Below are positions 43,659-51,681 of a DNA stretch of 64,000 nucleotides, one piece after another (the stretch's first letter is position 1; every line of letters starts with the position of its first letter). Source of the DNA: Chryseobacterium sp. OSA05B (GTDB lineage Bacteria; Bacteroidota; Bacteroidia; Flavobacteriales; Weeksellaceae). The notes under the pieces are model-generated. The model did not search any database. It was not told the origin of the DNA and saw only the letters and a program-made list of their open reading frames with translations. A program made the position numbers and the translations under genes. The DNA lies in the NCBI RefSeq assembly GCF_019970065.1, contig NZ_JAHXYH010000003.1, positions 558,001 to 622,000 of the forward strand, read 5' to 3'.

Positions 43659-44486
43659 ATGAAAAAAATTATATGCCTGCTCGCTTTATATGCAGGTTCA
43701 TTCTATCAGTCACAAACCAACAGATTTATTTATGAACTTCATTACAGAAAAGAAGGTTCCGAAGATTACAGACAAAATCTTATGAATCTTGATATCAGTC
43801 CGAAATCTGTCAAGTTTTATGATAAAAAATTTGCAGACTATGATTCCATCAATAAAAACGTAAACAGGTCTGTATCGAGGTACAGTACCAAAACTGATCA
43901 GGTTATTGAAAGAGCACCCAATTCATTTAAAAATAAATGGTACAGGGACTTTTTTGACTATTTTGTCGTGAATACCAATGATGAAATGACCTGGAAACTG
44001 CTTCAGGAAACCCAGCAATATAACGGTTATAAGCTTCAAAAAGCTACCACCGATTTCGGGGGCAGAACCTGGAATGCATGGTTTTGTAATGAAGTGAATA
44101 TTAAAGAAGGTCCGTATAAATTCAGAGGACTTCCCGGCCTGATCTTTATTCTGGAAGACACGGATAAAAATTTCATTTATAAACTGATCAGCAATAAAAA
44201 ACTGGACAGTGAATATGATACCAAAGAATTCGTAGAAACCCATTACGGAAAACCTGCTATCCCCATTTCCAACGGAAAGTTCAATAAGTACGTCGAAGAT
44301 CTCTACGAAAACCCTACAAGGATGTTATCGGAAAGTATAAAAAACGGTCAGAAAACTTCTTTTAAGAACGAAAGTATAGAAACGATTGAAGAGCTCAACA
44401 GCAAAAGAGACATGCTTCAGAACGGTATAAAAAGCCGCTATATTTATATTGAAAGGGATAAGGAACCTTCCTTTAAAACTAAATAA
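43659..44486 (+). CDS. GLPGLI family secreted protein
   Basis: A 275-residue protein with a signal peptide (about 1-18) and the name-giving motif in KFRGLPGLIFILEDTDKNFIYKL, preceded by the conserved W-N-AWF segment (GRTWNAWFCNEVNIKEGPY). The family is found in Bacteroidetes, often encoded with TonB-dependent receptors or peptidases, and its function is unknown. It stands between two hairpins with the same core sequence. Confidence 0.9.
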   Translation: MKKIICLLALYAGSFYQSQTNRFIYELHYRKEGSEDYRQNLMNLDISPKSVKFYDKKFADYDSINKNVNRSVSRYSTKTDQVIERAPNSFKNKWYRDFFDYFVVNTNDEMTWKLLQETQQYNGYKLQKATTDFGGRTWNAWFCNEVNIKEGPYKFRGLPGLIFILEDTDKNFIYKLISNKKLDSEYDTKEFVETHYGKPAIPISNGKFNKYVEDLYENPTRMLSESIKNGQKTSFKNESIETIEELNSKRDMLQNGIKSRYIYIERDKEPSFKTK

Positions 44487-44489
44487 TAA

Positions 44490-44528
44490 AATGACTCCGG
44501 CGAAGTCTTCGACTTCGCCGGAGTCATT
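44490..44528. terminator. CTTCG-capped hairpin between convergent genes
   Basis: Eighteen-base perfect arms (44490-44507, 44511-44528) with a TTC loop. It lies three bases after the GLPGLI stop and two bases past the stop of the next minus-strand gene, so it probably serves both. Only short A/T-rich flanks, no long T-tract. Confidence 0.75.
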
Positions 44529-44530
44529 AA

Positions 44531-45076
44531 TCAAATTATAATTCCTCCATATGCAAAATAAGTAAGCTTTGCTCCTTCTACAAATTCTTTAAAACTTGTA
44601 TTTTCATCTGCATTTTCATTTCGAAGTTCAAAATAATATTCATCCGGATTTACCTTACCCCTAAGAACATATTCTACGCTATCTTTTTTGGCATTGTTAT
44701 TTTGAGGAAAAATCCAGAATTTAAATCTCTTGGTTTGAGAATTTGTACTTAATAGAGGTAGTTCATCCATGCTAACAATTTTTAAAACAGGATTTCCATT
44801 AATCCTCATTGGGTCCAATAATCCATTTTCAAAAATCAATTTCAATTTTTCATCTAAGTATTTTGGGAACTCGATAACCTTAACTACATCAATAACTACT
44901 CTATCCTTTTCCATCTTAACCTGAGATCTTAAGTATGTAGGATATTCCTGTTTCTTATATTGAGTCTCAAAATGTTCTTTTGCAGCGTGATACTTTCCAC
45001 TGTTGATATTTTCTGTTTGTGCATTTCCTTTAACCGCAAAAAATACAATGGATGCAATCGTAAATAATTTTTTCAT
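44531..45076 (-). CDS. Secreted protein of unknown function
   Basis: A 181-residue protein with a signal peptide (MKKLFTIASIVFFAVKGNAQ). The body is basic and strand-rich (RVVIDVVKVIEFPKYLDEKLK, KRFKFWIFPQN) without a motif I recognise. The start is placed at 45076 (an adjacent ATG at 45079 is equivalent) because the predicted promoter at 45082-45089 lies between it and an upstream in-frame ATG at 45094. Confidence 0.7.
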   Translation of the reverse strand: MKKLFTIASIVFFAVKGNAQTENINSGKYHAAKEHFETQYKKQEYPTYLRSQVKMEKDRVVIDVVKVIEFPKYLDEKLKLIFENGLLDPMRINGNPVLKIVSMDELPLLSTNSQTKRFKFWIFPQNNNAKKDSVEYVLRGKVNPDEYYFELRNENADENTSFKEFVEGAKLTYFAYGGIII

Positions 45077-45081
45077 CATAT

Positions 45082-45089
45082 CAAAGTTA
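45082..45089 (-). promoter_or_regulatory. Promoter -7 box inside the end of the GNAT gene
   Basis: Minus strand TAACTTTG matches TAnnTTTG and overlaps the GNAT stop codon. It ends a few bases before the ATG pair at 45079/45076, implying a nearly leaderless transcript. Confidence 0.45.
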
Positions 45090-45587
45090 CCCAACCCTTT
45101 TACCCAAAATCGTCAAACTCCTTTCTATCCCGTCCAGAACCGCTACGTCGGGAAACATTCCCCAATCTTCAAACTCAAAATGTCTGAAAAGTTTCAAACT
45201 GGCTTCATTATGAGAAAAGATAAAGCCGAGAAGTGTTTTTATTCCTAAGCCGGGTGCCCGATCGATGCAGTATTCCATCACTTTTTTTCCAAAGCCTTTT
45301 CCTCTGCATGATTCATCCAGATAAATACTCATTTCAACCGTCCCGTTGTATGCCGGTCTTCCATAAAATGAAGAAAAACTTACCCATCCCACCGTTTCAT
45401 GATCATTTTCAATAATCCAAAGCGGTCTTGTTTCAGGATTGTGTTCTTTAAACCATTCTTTTCTGCTTTCTACAGAGACATTTTCCGTATCGGCAGTCAC
45501 CAGTCTTGAAGGGATGGTCGAATTATAGATCTCAACTATCTTTTCTAAATCGTTCAGGTCAGCATCTCTGAATTGTAAGTCTTGCAT
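45087..45587 (-). CDS. GNAT family N-acetyltransferase, phosphinothricin type
   Basis: A 166-residue acetyltransferase. RDADLNDLEKIVEIYNSTIPSRLVT, WVSFSSFYGRPAYNGTVEMSIYLDESCRGKGFGKKVMEYCI (RGKGFG is the acetyl-CoA loop) and FIFSHNEASLKLFRHFEFEDWG are the pattern of the Pat/Bar-like (phosphinothricin or methionine sulfoximine) subgroup. The natural acceptor is unknown. Confidence 0.9.
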   Translation of the reverse strand: MQDLQFRDADLNDLEKIVEIYNSTIPSRLVTADTENVSVESRKEWFKEHNPETRPLWIIENDHETVGWVSFSSFYGRPAYNGTVEMSIYLDESCRGKGFGKKVMEYCIDRAPGLGIKTLLGFIFSHNEASLKLFRHFEFEDWGMFPDVAVLDGIERSLTILGKRVG

Positions 45588-45675
45588 TTTTATAGGTGCG
45601 GTTTTATTTTTCTACAAAAATAAGAAGTTAAAAACTTTAAACGTAGAGATTCATTCAGTAATTGTAACTAATCTT

Positions 45676-45809
45676 GGGATGGAAGTTACTATTTGGCATT
45701 CATTTAAACAACCGGGTGAAATTTAGTAAAGTCTCTTTAACAGAAAAAAATTACTGGCTGCCTTTTCGCACTCAATAACTTCCTTCTTCCACCCTCCATC
45801 TTCCTTACC
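45676..45809. repeat. GGAAGTTACTATT-type repeat after the Crp/Fnr gene
   Basis: Plus strand GGAAGTTACTATTTGGCATTC opens the element; the other end, read on the minus strand right after the Crp/Fnr TAG, is GGAAGATGGAGGGTGGAAG then AAGGAAGTTATT. GGAAGTTACTATT plus the CATTCATTT that follows is shared with 53346-53478. Confidence 0.65.
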
Positions 45810-46376
45810 CTATTTATCCAAATTCTTCAGCGTCCTGTTCAGACTCCTCACCGTAATTCCCAGGTAAGCCGCCATATCTTCTTTTGAAATTTCAATACTC
45901 TCCTCCTTCTGCAGTTCTAGAAGTTGGGCCAAAGTATTCTCAGCAGCATACAACTGTTGATACGAAGCTCTTTTAGAAGTATTCACAATCCGTTCAGCAA
46001 AAGCATCCAGCAGGAGATTATTCAGTGAAAGATCATTTTTGATTAAAGATTTGAAGTACGGTATAGCAACAGCATAAACGGTTACGTCGGTCAATGCTTC
46101 AATGCTGCAAAGACAGGGAATATTACGGATCTGTTCTATTTCGCCGATGATCTCCCCTTTTCCCAGAAATTCAACAATATAGTCTTTGTCGTTTTCTTCC
46201 ACTAAAAAACATTTGGTAATGCCTTCTTTGATGAGCATTATTTTAGAAGGATTTTCATGCTGGGTTAATATCCTTTCCCCTTTGGAAAAAGATCTTATGA
46301 TGATATCTTCCTTACGTTCCTGCTTTTCGTAAAGATCTTTTAGATAGTTTAAAAACAGCTGATTAGTTCGTAACAT
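45810..46376 (-). CDS. Crp/Fnr family transcriptional regulator
   Basis: A 188-residue protein. A cyclic-nucleotide-binding-type beta-roll (about 20-130; SFSKGERILTQHENPSKIMLIKEG, EFLGKGEIIGEIEQI) is joined by the dimer helix to a shortened C-terminal HTH (ISKEDMAAYLGITVRSLNRTL). No iron-sulfur cysteine set of Fnr is present. Ligand unknown. A palindrome GGACAAATGTCC lies 12 bases upstream of its start, next to the divergent HAD gene, and may be its autoregulatory site. Confidence 0.88.
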   Translation of the reverse strand: MLRTNQLFLNYLKDLYEKQERKEDIIIRSFSKGERILTQHENPSKIMLIKEGITKCFLVEENDKDYIVEFLGKGEIIGEIEQIRNIPCLCSIEALTDVTVYAVAIPYFKSLIKNDLSLNNLLLDAFAERIVNTSKRASYQQLYAAENTLAQLLELQKEESIEISKEDMAAYLGITVRSLNRTLKNLDK

Positions 46377-46387
46377 ATTTATATCCG

Positions 46388-46399
46388 GGACAAATGTCC
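46388..46399. promoter_or_regulatory. Palindromic operator GGACAAATGTCC
   Basis: GGACA-AA-TGTCC lies between the divergent Crp/Fnr and HAD genes. Its core GACAAATGTC recurs at 12500-12511. Spacing and symmetry fit a Crp/Fnr dimer site. Confidence 0.5.
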
Positions 46400-46454
46400 T
46401 TTGGTGATTGAATTTTTATACTGAATTTTGTTGGGAGAAAAATACAAAACTAAT

Positions 46455-47144
46455 ATGAATAATCACATAACGACCATCGCCTTTGATGCAGATGATACCC
46501 TTTGGATCAATGAACCCTATTTTCAGGAAGCCGAAAAGGAATTCTGTGTCCTGCTCGAAGATTTTCTGCCACAGCATTCCGTATCTCAGGAATTATTTAA
46601 AACTGAAATGCAGAACCTTCACCTGTATGGTTACGGTGTAAAAGGCTTTATGCTCTGTATGATCGAAACGGTGAGCAGAGTTTCCGGTGGTACAGCGTCG
46701 ATGCAGTTGATCAACCGGACTATTGAAATCGGCCAGGAACTTCTTCAGAAACCTATAGAATTATTGGATGGTGTTACTGAAACATTGGATTCGTTAAAAG
46801 GAAAATACAGACTGGTAGTCGCTACAAAAGGAGATCTGCTGGATCAGGAACGAAAACTTAAAAATTCAGGACTGCAGGAGTATTTTCACCATATCGAAAT
46901 TATGAGTGATAAGAAAGAAAATGATTATCAAAAGCTGTTGAAACACCTGGACTGCCAACCTGAACACTTCCTGATGCTTGGAAATTCTATCAAATCAGAT
47001 ATTCTGCCGGTCTTGGAAATCGGAGGTTTTGCGGCACATATTCCTTACCATGTGACATGGAGTCATGAACAGCATGACCATCATCTGGAACATGACCATT
47101 TTATGGAACTGAAGAGTATTGATGAAGTGTTGAAGTACTTATAA
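46455..47144 (+). CDS. HAD family hydrolase
   Basis: A 229-residue haloacid-dehalogenase-like protein. Motif I is FDADDTLW, motif II is VVATKGD (Thr), a Lys lies before EYFHHIEIMSDKKENDYQK (motif III), and MLGNSIKSDILPVLEIG is motif IV. A His-rich tail (HEQHDHHLEHDHF) follows near residue 205. Phosphatase activity is likely; the substrate is unknown. Translation is placed at the ATG at 46455 rather than a TTG nine codons upstream. Divergent from the Crp/Fnr gene across the operator. Confidence 0.88.
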   Translation: MNNHITTIAFDADDTLWINEPYFQEAEKEFCVLLEDFLPQHSVSQELFKTEMQNLHLYGYGVKGFMLCMIETVSRVSGGTASMQLINRTIEIGQELLQKPIELLDGVTETLDSLKGKYRLVVATKGDLLDQERKLKNSGLQEYFHHIEIMSDKKENDYQKLLKHLDCQPEHFLMLGNSIKSDILPVLEIGGFAAHIPYHVTWSHEQHDHHLEHDHFMELKSIDEVLKYL

Positions 47145-47149
47145 AAATG

Positions 47150-47167
47150 CCTGCTCAAATGAGCGGG
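47150..47167 (+). terminator. Terminator after the HAD gene
   Basis: CCTGCTCA pairs with TGAGCGGG with one G-T wobble, followed by TTTTGTTTT. It overlaps the last codons of the convergent gene at 47155. Confidence 0.6.
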
Positions 47168-47604
47168 TTTTGTTTTACTCTTTGGTATAGGTTTTCTACT
47201 TCAATATTATTTTTCCATCCTTCGGATTTATACATTGAGATAATAATCATTTTTTCAAATTCAGCTAATGTTCGGGAACCGCCATTTACCGTTGCTCCTT
47301 TCCACGGACTCTCGTTGTCCGGAATCACATACTCGATCCTGTATTCACCATAATAGCTAGACTTAAACGCATTGATAACTACATAATAATCTGAATCCTC
47401 ATGATCGTTATTAAATAAAAGCAATGATGCATGAGAAGTTAATCCGTATAAAACAGTTTCCTTAAACATGGTATTGATGGATTCCAGAACTTTCAGCATT
47501 GGAGTTCCGCCATCACCTATTTGATCTTCAGGTTTTGGAATAAACTCTTTGTAAAACTCTTCCAGTGTTAACTTCTTTTGTTCAAAACGTCTAACTATTG
47601 GCAT
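47155..47604 (-). CDS. Protein of unknown function
   Basis: A 149-residue protein without signal peptide. The middle contains strand-rich HASLLLFNNDHEDSDYYVVINAF and the C-terminal half an aromatic/basic helix (LAEFEKMIIISMYKSEGWK). I do not recognise the family. The shape suggests a small immunity- or SMI1-like protein, but this is a guess. It is 51 bases downstream of another unknown gene on the same strand. Confidence 0.6.
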   Translation of the reverse strand: MPIVRRFEQKKLTLEEFYKEFIPKPEDQIGDGGTPMLKVLESINTMFKETVLYGLTSHASLLLFNNDHEDSDYYVVINAFKSSYYGEYRIEYVIPDNESPWKGATVNGGSRTLAEFEKMIIISMYKSEGWKNNIEVENLYQRVKQNPLI

Positions 47605-47655
47605 AGTAAAAATTATCAGTGGGAAATTAAAAATTATAGCATTATTTTCATCAGA

Positions 47656-48369
47656 TTATTTACCGCTAAACTTCAAGTATTTCTTTATCTCTTTAGAATT
47701 ATACTTTTTTTCGAAGTAAGCCAGTTTATCATAATATTCCGGATGTTTTCTTTTTATGAAAAAATATGACTCAGTAATCAGTTCTACCAAATTCTGTGGT
47801 GAAGACGGATTATCAAGTACCATCCTGTCAAATTTTATTAAAACTGAATCAATTTCTTTCATCGTCCATTTTGATTCCTTAGTACCAAATAGCTGGATGA
47901 AATTTAAAAGCTCATGCTCAGTTTTAATACTTGCTTTATGCTTCCTGTAAACCTCTGTCGCTTTTATATTATCTTTTTCCCAAAAAACCATCTTGTAAAG
48001 TTCATCTGCTAAATGTGAATTTGATCCTACACAACCTTGAATGATACTAATGGGTTCATTATTTTTCAGATAAGAGTCAAACAGTTGATCCAATATTTTA
48101 AGCTTTCTATTAAAAACAGAATATGAACCATAAGTCTTAGCTACAGGATTTCCATTAAAAGCAATATATTCCACTTCTTTATCTGAGGCCTTTTTATCAA
48201 TCTCAACAAACAATTTATAGACTTCGCTTTCAGATCCTCCATACCCAATGGCAGCCGATTCAACCCGCTTACTTTTTGATAATTCGTCATACAATTTGTT
48301 GATTTCAGGAGATAATTGCCCAAAACCAAAAGCAGGAATAAAAAATAATAGACCGATTATTTTCATCAT
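47656..48369 (-). CDS. Secreted protein of unknown function
   Basis: A 237-residue protein with a signal peptide (MMKIIGLLFFIPAFGFGQ). The rest is mostly helical and charged (LYDELSKSKRVESAAIGYGGSES, NLVELITESYFFIKRKHPEYYDKLAYFEKKYN) and shows no motif I can name. An ATG one codon later is an equivalent start. It may share a transcript with the unknown gene downstream. Confidence 0.65.
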   Translation of the reverse strand: MMKIIGLLFFIPAFGFGQLSPEINKLYDELSKSKRVESAAIGYGGSESEVYKLFVEIDKKASDKEVEYIAFNGNPVAKTYGSYSVFNRKLKILDQLFDSYLKNNEPISIIQGCVGSNSHLADELYKMVFWEKDNIKATEVYRKHKASIKTEHELLNFIQLFGTKESKWTMKEIDSVLIKFDRMVLDNPSSPQNLVELITESYFFIKRKHPEYYDKLAYFEKKYNSKEIKKYLKFSGK

Positions 48370-48392
48370 GGTTATTATAGAAAAGGAATTGA

Positions 48393-48421
48393 AAAGCCCG
48401 TTCCAATCATGAACGGGCTTT
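48393..48421 (-). terminator. Terminator of the S9 peptidase gene
   Basis: AAAGCCCGTTC (48393-48403) pairs with GAACGGGCTTT (48411-48421) around a 7-base loop; it lies 13 bases after the stop. Confidence 0.85.
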
Positions 48422-48434
48422 CTATAAAATTATT

Positions 48435-50837
48435 TTATTTCTTCAGACACTTCTCAAGGAACTGATCCTGTTCCCATAAAAGGTGTAAGATATTTTCTTT
48501 AGCTACATAACCATGTGCTTCTTTCGGAAGAAGAACCATTTTTACAGGAGCTCCTAAATTTTTAAGAGCCTGGAAATACCTTTCCGTCTGCAAAGTGAAA
48601 GTTCCCGGGTTATTGTCCGCATCACCATGAACCAAAAGCATTGGTGTTTTCATCTTGTCTGCGTTCATGAACGGAGACATCGTATTATAAATTTCCGGAA
48701 TATCCCAGTAATTTCTCTGCTCGCTCTGGAATCCAAATGGAGTCAACGTTCTGTTGTATGCTCCACTTCTGGCAATACCACATGCAAAAAGCTTGGAATG
48801 AGTCAATAGATTGGCAGTCATAAAAGCACCATAAGAATGTCCTCCTACAGCCACTTTTTTCTTGTCAATATATCCTAACTGATCCACCGCGTTGATCGCC
48901 GCTTCAGCGTTTGCTACCAGCTGTGGAATGAAAGTATCGTTCGGCTCTGTTTTTCCTTCTCCAATGATCGGAAATGCAGCGTCATCCAGCACCGCATAGC
49001 CTTTCGTAGTCCAGTATACGAAAGATCCGTAGTATGGGAACGTAAAGTCATTCGGGTTCTGGGTATTCTGACCAGCAGTATTTTTATCCTTGTATTCCGT
49101 TGGATAAGCCCAGATCAGTAAAGGAAGCTTTTCCTTCTTAGCTTTTCTGTCGTAATTAGCAGGCAGATAAAGCGTTCCCGTTAAAGTAACACCGTCATTT
49201 CTTTTGTAGGTGATCACCTCTTTGTAAACATCTTTAATGCTTTCAAAAGGGTTAGCAAATTGAGTTACTGCTTCTGTTTTATTGGATTTAATATTCTTTT
49301 TAAAATAGTTCGGATAAAGGTTTGGAGACTGTTGAGTCGTTAAGATTTCACCTTTCGAAGCATTTAAGATATCAATAATCTCTTCTTTACCATTCTTAAC
49401 GTTAGAAGTGTATAATCTTTTCTTTTTAAGTGATTTCACATCCATTTCGTCGATAAAAGGATGCTGTCCGTCTTTGGTAAATCCGTCTCCAATAAGATAG
49501 GTCTTTCCTCCTTTCATATCAATGACATATCTTCCATACTGGTTTTTCGTAGTATTAAAATTCCCCGGGTCACTGTAGACATCCTGATAATTTCTGTCAT
49601 CAAAAATCTTAGATTCACCGTTATTAAGATCCACCAGGTAAGATTTTGTATTCCTAGTATCATACCATCCTTCAGAAACTACGGCATAATGATCATTGGT
49701 CCAGCTTACGCCTTCATACCTCTGTTTTGTCTTAAAGAATGATTTTGGAGCGGCAGTAAACGGTGCTTCCCATGTAAAGATCTCATCTCTGTATTCAGCA
49801 GGTTTAGACTGGTCACCTCCATCCAGTGCCTCAGCAAATAATAAGGTTGCCGGTGCATCGCTTCTCCAGCCCATGCTTCTTTTCCCTTCTCTGACAGATG
49901 AGAATCCTTTCGGCATGATTTCATTCAAAGGAACATCGTTCACTACTTTTACCGCATTTCCTTTCATATCATAAACGGTAGCTGTCAGCGGGAATCTGTT
50001 TAACGGAACAATATAGGAGAATGGTTTTTTGATTACAGTTGCCATTAAGTAGTTCCCATCCGGAGAAAAGCTTAAACCTGAATACATGTCCTGGGCTTTT
50101 ACTTTTTTAAGGTTTCCACTAAGATCTACGTTATAAATTTCAGAAGCCGTAAGAACCTCAAAGTTCTTTTCATCCTGAGGATTTTTTAAAAGATCCTGAT
50201 ACGTTCTGTTCTGAGAAACTTTACCGTCTGCCGTAGAAACGATAGGTCCCGTAGGAAGATCTTTGCTGGCATCAATCAGAGCAGGTCTGTTCTGAGGAAG
50301 CGTTCTGATCAGGATGCTCTGAGAATCATTATACCAAACGTAAGGCGATCCTAAATTGGCATTCAGATTATCAGATGTGATTTTTTTAGCAGAAGCTGTT
50401 TCCATATCTACTATCCAAAGTTCTACTCCTTTTGCAGTAGTATTGGTAAATGCCAGTTTCTTTTCGTCCGGCGAAAATGACGTGTATGTAATTTTAGCAT
50501 TAGCAGGAAGGTTGCTTACCTGAGTTTCATTTTTATCATTGATCTTTCTGATCTTCAGATTATTCGAATAGGTCGCACTGCTTGAAATATTGGTAACCGG
50601 ATTGATCCTTAAACCGGCAAGTTTCATTTCCTGCTGGTTGAGATCTTCCAATGTTTTATAGGTTGGACGGTATGTGAAAACCACCCAGTCTTTTTTGCTG
50701 TTCATGAGAACGCTTGGGGGTCTTTCGTAGTCTGCCAGTTTCAGAATCTCAGCAGAAGGTTTTTGATAAGTAATATTCTCCTGGGCATCATAGAAATTGA
50801 GAAATGCCAGAAGGCAAATTGTCAGTTTTATCTTCAT
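48435..50837 (-). CDS. S9 family (prolyl oligopeptidase-type) secreted peptidase
   Basis: An 800-residue protein with a signal peptide (about 1-19). Residues ~30-560 form an irregular WD/propeller-like region (FSPDEKKLAFTNTTAKG, FSPDGNYLMATVI), and ~570-800 an alpha/beta-hydrolase domain with nucleophile Ser668 in GGHSYGAFM, an aspartate in LLVHGDADNNPG, and histidine in KEAHGYV. Members are serine exopeptidases of the dipeptidyl-peptidase/acylaminoacyl-peptidase type. Periplasmic or outer-membrane peptide breakdown is inferred. Confidence 0.92.
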   Translation of the reverse strand: MKIKLTICLLAFLNFYDAQENITYQKPSAEILKLADYERPPSVLMNSKKDWVVFTYRPTYKTLEDLNQQEMKLAGLRINPVTNISSSATYSNNLKIRKINDKNETQVSNLPANAKITYTSFSPDEKKLAFTNTTAKGVELWIVDMETASAKKITSDNLNANLGSPYVWYNDSQSILIRTLPQNRPALIDASKDLPTGPIVSTADGKVSQNRTYQDLLKNPQDEKNFEVLTASEIYNVDLSGNLKKVKAQDMYSGLSFSPDGNYLMATVIKKPFSYIVPLNRFPLTATVYDMKGNAVKVVNDVPLNEIMPKGFSSVREGKRSMGWRSDAPATLLFAEALDGGDQSKPAEYRDEIFTWEAPFTAAPKSFFKTKQRYEGVSWTNDHYAVVSEGWYDTRNTKSYLVDLNNGESKIFDDRNYQDVYSDPGNFNTTKNQYGRYVIDMKGGKTYLIGDGFTKDGQHPFIDEMDVKSLKKKRLYTSNVKNGKEEIIDILNASKGEILTTQQSPNLYPNYFKKNIKSNKTEAVTQFANPFESIKDVYKEVITYKRNDGVTLTGTLYLPANYDRKAKKEKLPLLIWAYPTEYKDKNTAGQNTQNPNDFTFPYYGSFVYWTTKGYAVLDDAAFPIIGEGKTEPNDTFIPQLVANAEAAINAVDQLGYIDKKKVAVGGHSYGAFMTANLLTHSKLFACGIARSGAYNRTLTPFGFQSEQRNYWDIPEIYNTMSPFMNADKMKTPMLLVHGDADNNPGTFTLQTERYFQALKNLGAPVKMVLLPKEAHGYVAKENILHLLWEQDQFLEKCLKK

Positions 50838-50964
50838 ATAAATTCATTTTCTACGAATGTAGTGATTTTTAGAATATAACTAAAACATGTAAATTTAATA
50901 CCCGTTATTGTGATATAATTAAATAATTTTATATTAGCATTATCAAATAATCAAAATACTTACT

Positions 50965-51126
50965 ATGAAAAATTTAAAGAAATTATCTAAGGGAGATTTA
51001 AAGGAGATTATCGGAGGACAGGTCCCTTCATGTCCTACAGGATACAGGCCATGCGTGGCCGGAGTAGATGAAAACGACATTATTAAATGGACCTGTGTTT
51101 GGTCTTCGCTGCCTTGTAAACCTTAA
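50965..51126 (+). CDS. Small double-glycine leader peptide (bacteriocin-like)
   Basis: A 53-residue peptide. MKNLKKLSKGDLKEIIGG is a typical leader with a Gly-Gly cleavage site after residue 18, followed by a 35-residue core with four cysteines (23, 30, 45, 51), two tryptophans and several prolines. Similar LKKLSR-ELK-I-GG peptides are common in Chryseobacterium and are called bacteriocin-like. No C39-peptidase transporter, modification enzyme or immunity gene is adjacent, so export and activity are unproven. AT-rich upstream; a hairpin follows. Confidence 0.75.
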   Translation: MKNLKKLSKGDLKEIIGGQVPSCPTGYRPCVAGVDENDIIKWTCVWSSLPCKP

Positions 51127-51133
51127 TAAAAAT

Positions 51134-51168
51134 AAGAAAGAACATTAGTTGTCTAATGCTCTTTCTTT
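51134..51168. terminator. Bidirectional terminator, GG-peptide and DoxX genes
   Basis: AAGAAAGAACATTAG pairs with CTAATGCTCTTTCTT (one G-T type mismatch) around a 4-base loop, with A/T runs on both sides. It lies between two convergent genes. Confidence 0.8.
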
Positions 51169-51185
51169 ATATTTTCAAGACTGAA

Positions 51186-51614
51186 TTACCAGTCTGAAGC
51201 TCTTCTTCTTTTTTCTATCATGTGATCTACCGAAACCTTTCCAGCGCCAAAAGCCATCAGGAGAAGATAAACGGACAGATAAATAAGACTCATTTCTCTT
51301 TTCTCAAAAGGATCTGCTCCATGCACCATGAAAGCGGCTATGACCATTGTGAAGATAAGAAAACCCAGGGAAATCCTTGTAAAAAGTCCTAAAATAAGGA
51401 GTATTGAACAGGCAAATTCAGCAATAACCGTAAGAACCAGTGTCACCAAAGGACCTAATCCTAAAAAGTCATAGAATTCTATTTTACCGCCTTCCAGAAG
51501 CATCTGAAGCTTAGGAAAACCGTGAGAAAGCATCGCAAAACCTACAAACACTCTCACTACGAATAAAATAATATCTTTAGGTACTGAGCTGGAATTTGAC
51601 TTGAAATAGTTCAT
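51186..51614 (-). CDS. DoxX family membrane protein
   Basis: A 142-residue protein with four membrane helices. FVGFAMLSHGFPKLQMLLEGG, ILLILGLFTRISLGFLIFTMVIAAFMVHGADPF are DoxX-like. Family members have been tied to quinone-dependent oxidation of sulfur or to redox sensing; the role here is unknown. Confidence 0.88.
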   Translation of the reverse strand: MNYFKSNSSSVPKDIILFVVRVFVGFAMLSHGFPKLQMLLEGGKIEFYDFLGLGPLVTLVLTVIAEFACSILLILGLFTRISLGFLIFTMVIAAFMVHGADPFEKREMSLIYLSVYLLLMAFGAGKVSVDHMIEKRRRASDW

Positions 51615-51681
51615 TTACTAAAAATTTAGACTAAAGGTAATAAAAATCTTTTAATAGAACGGAATCACAAGCGTTTTTAGT

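Noticed and set aside
48435..50837. Biosynthetic or bacteriocin cluster around the GG peptide
   Set aside because: The flanking S9 peptidase and DoxX genes are ordinary, the peptidase has its own signal peptide, and no exporter or modifying enzyme is present.
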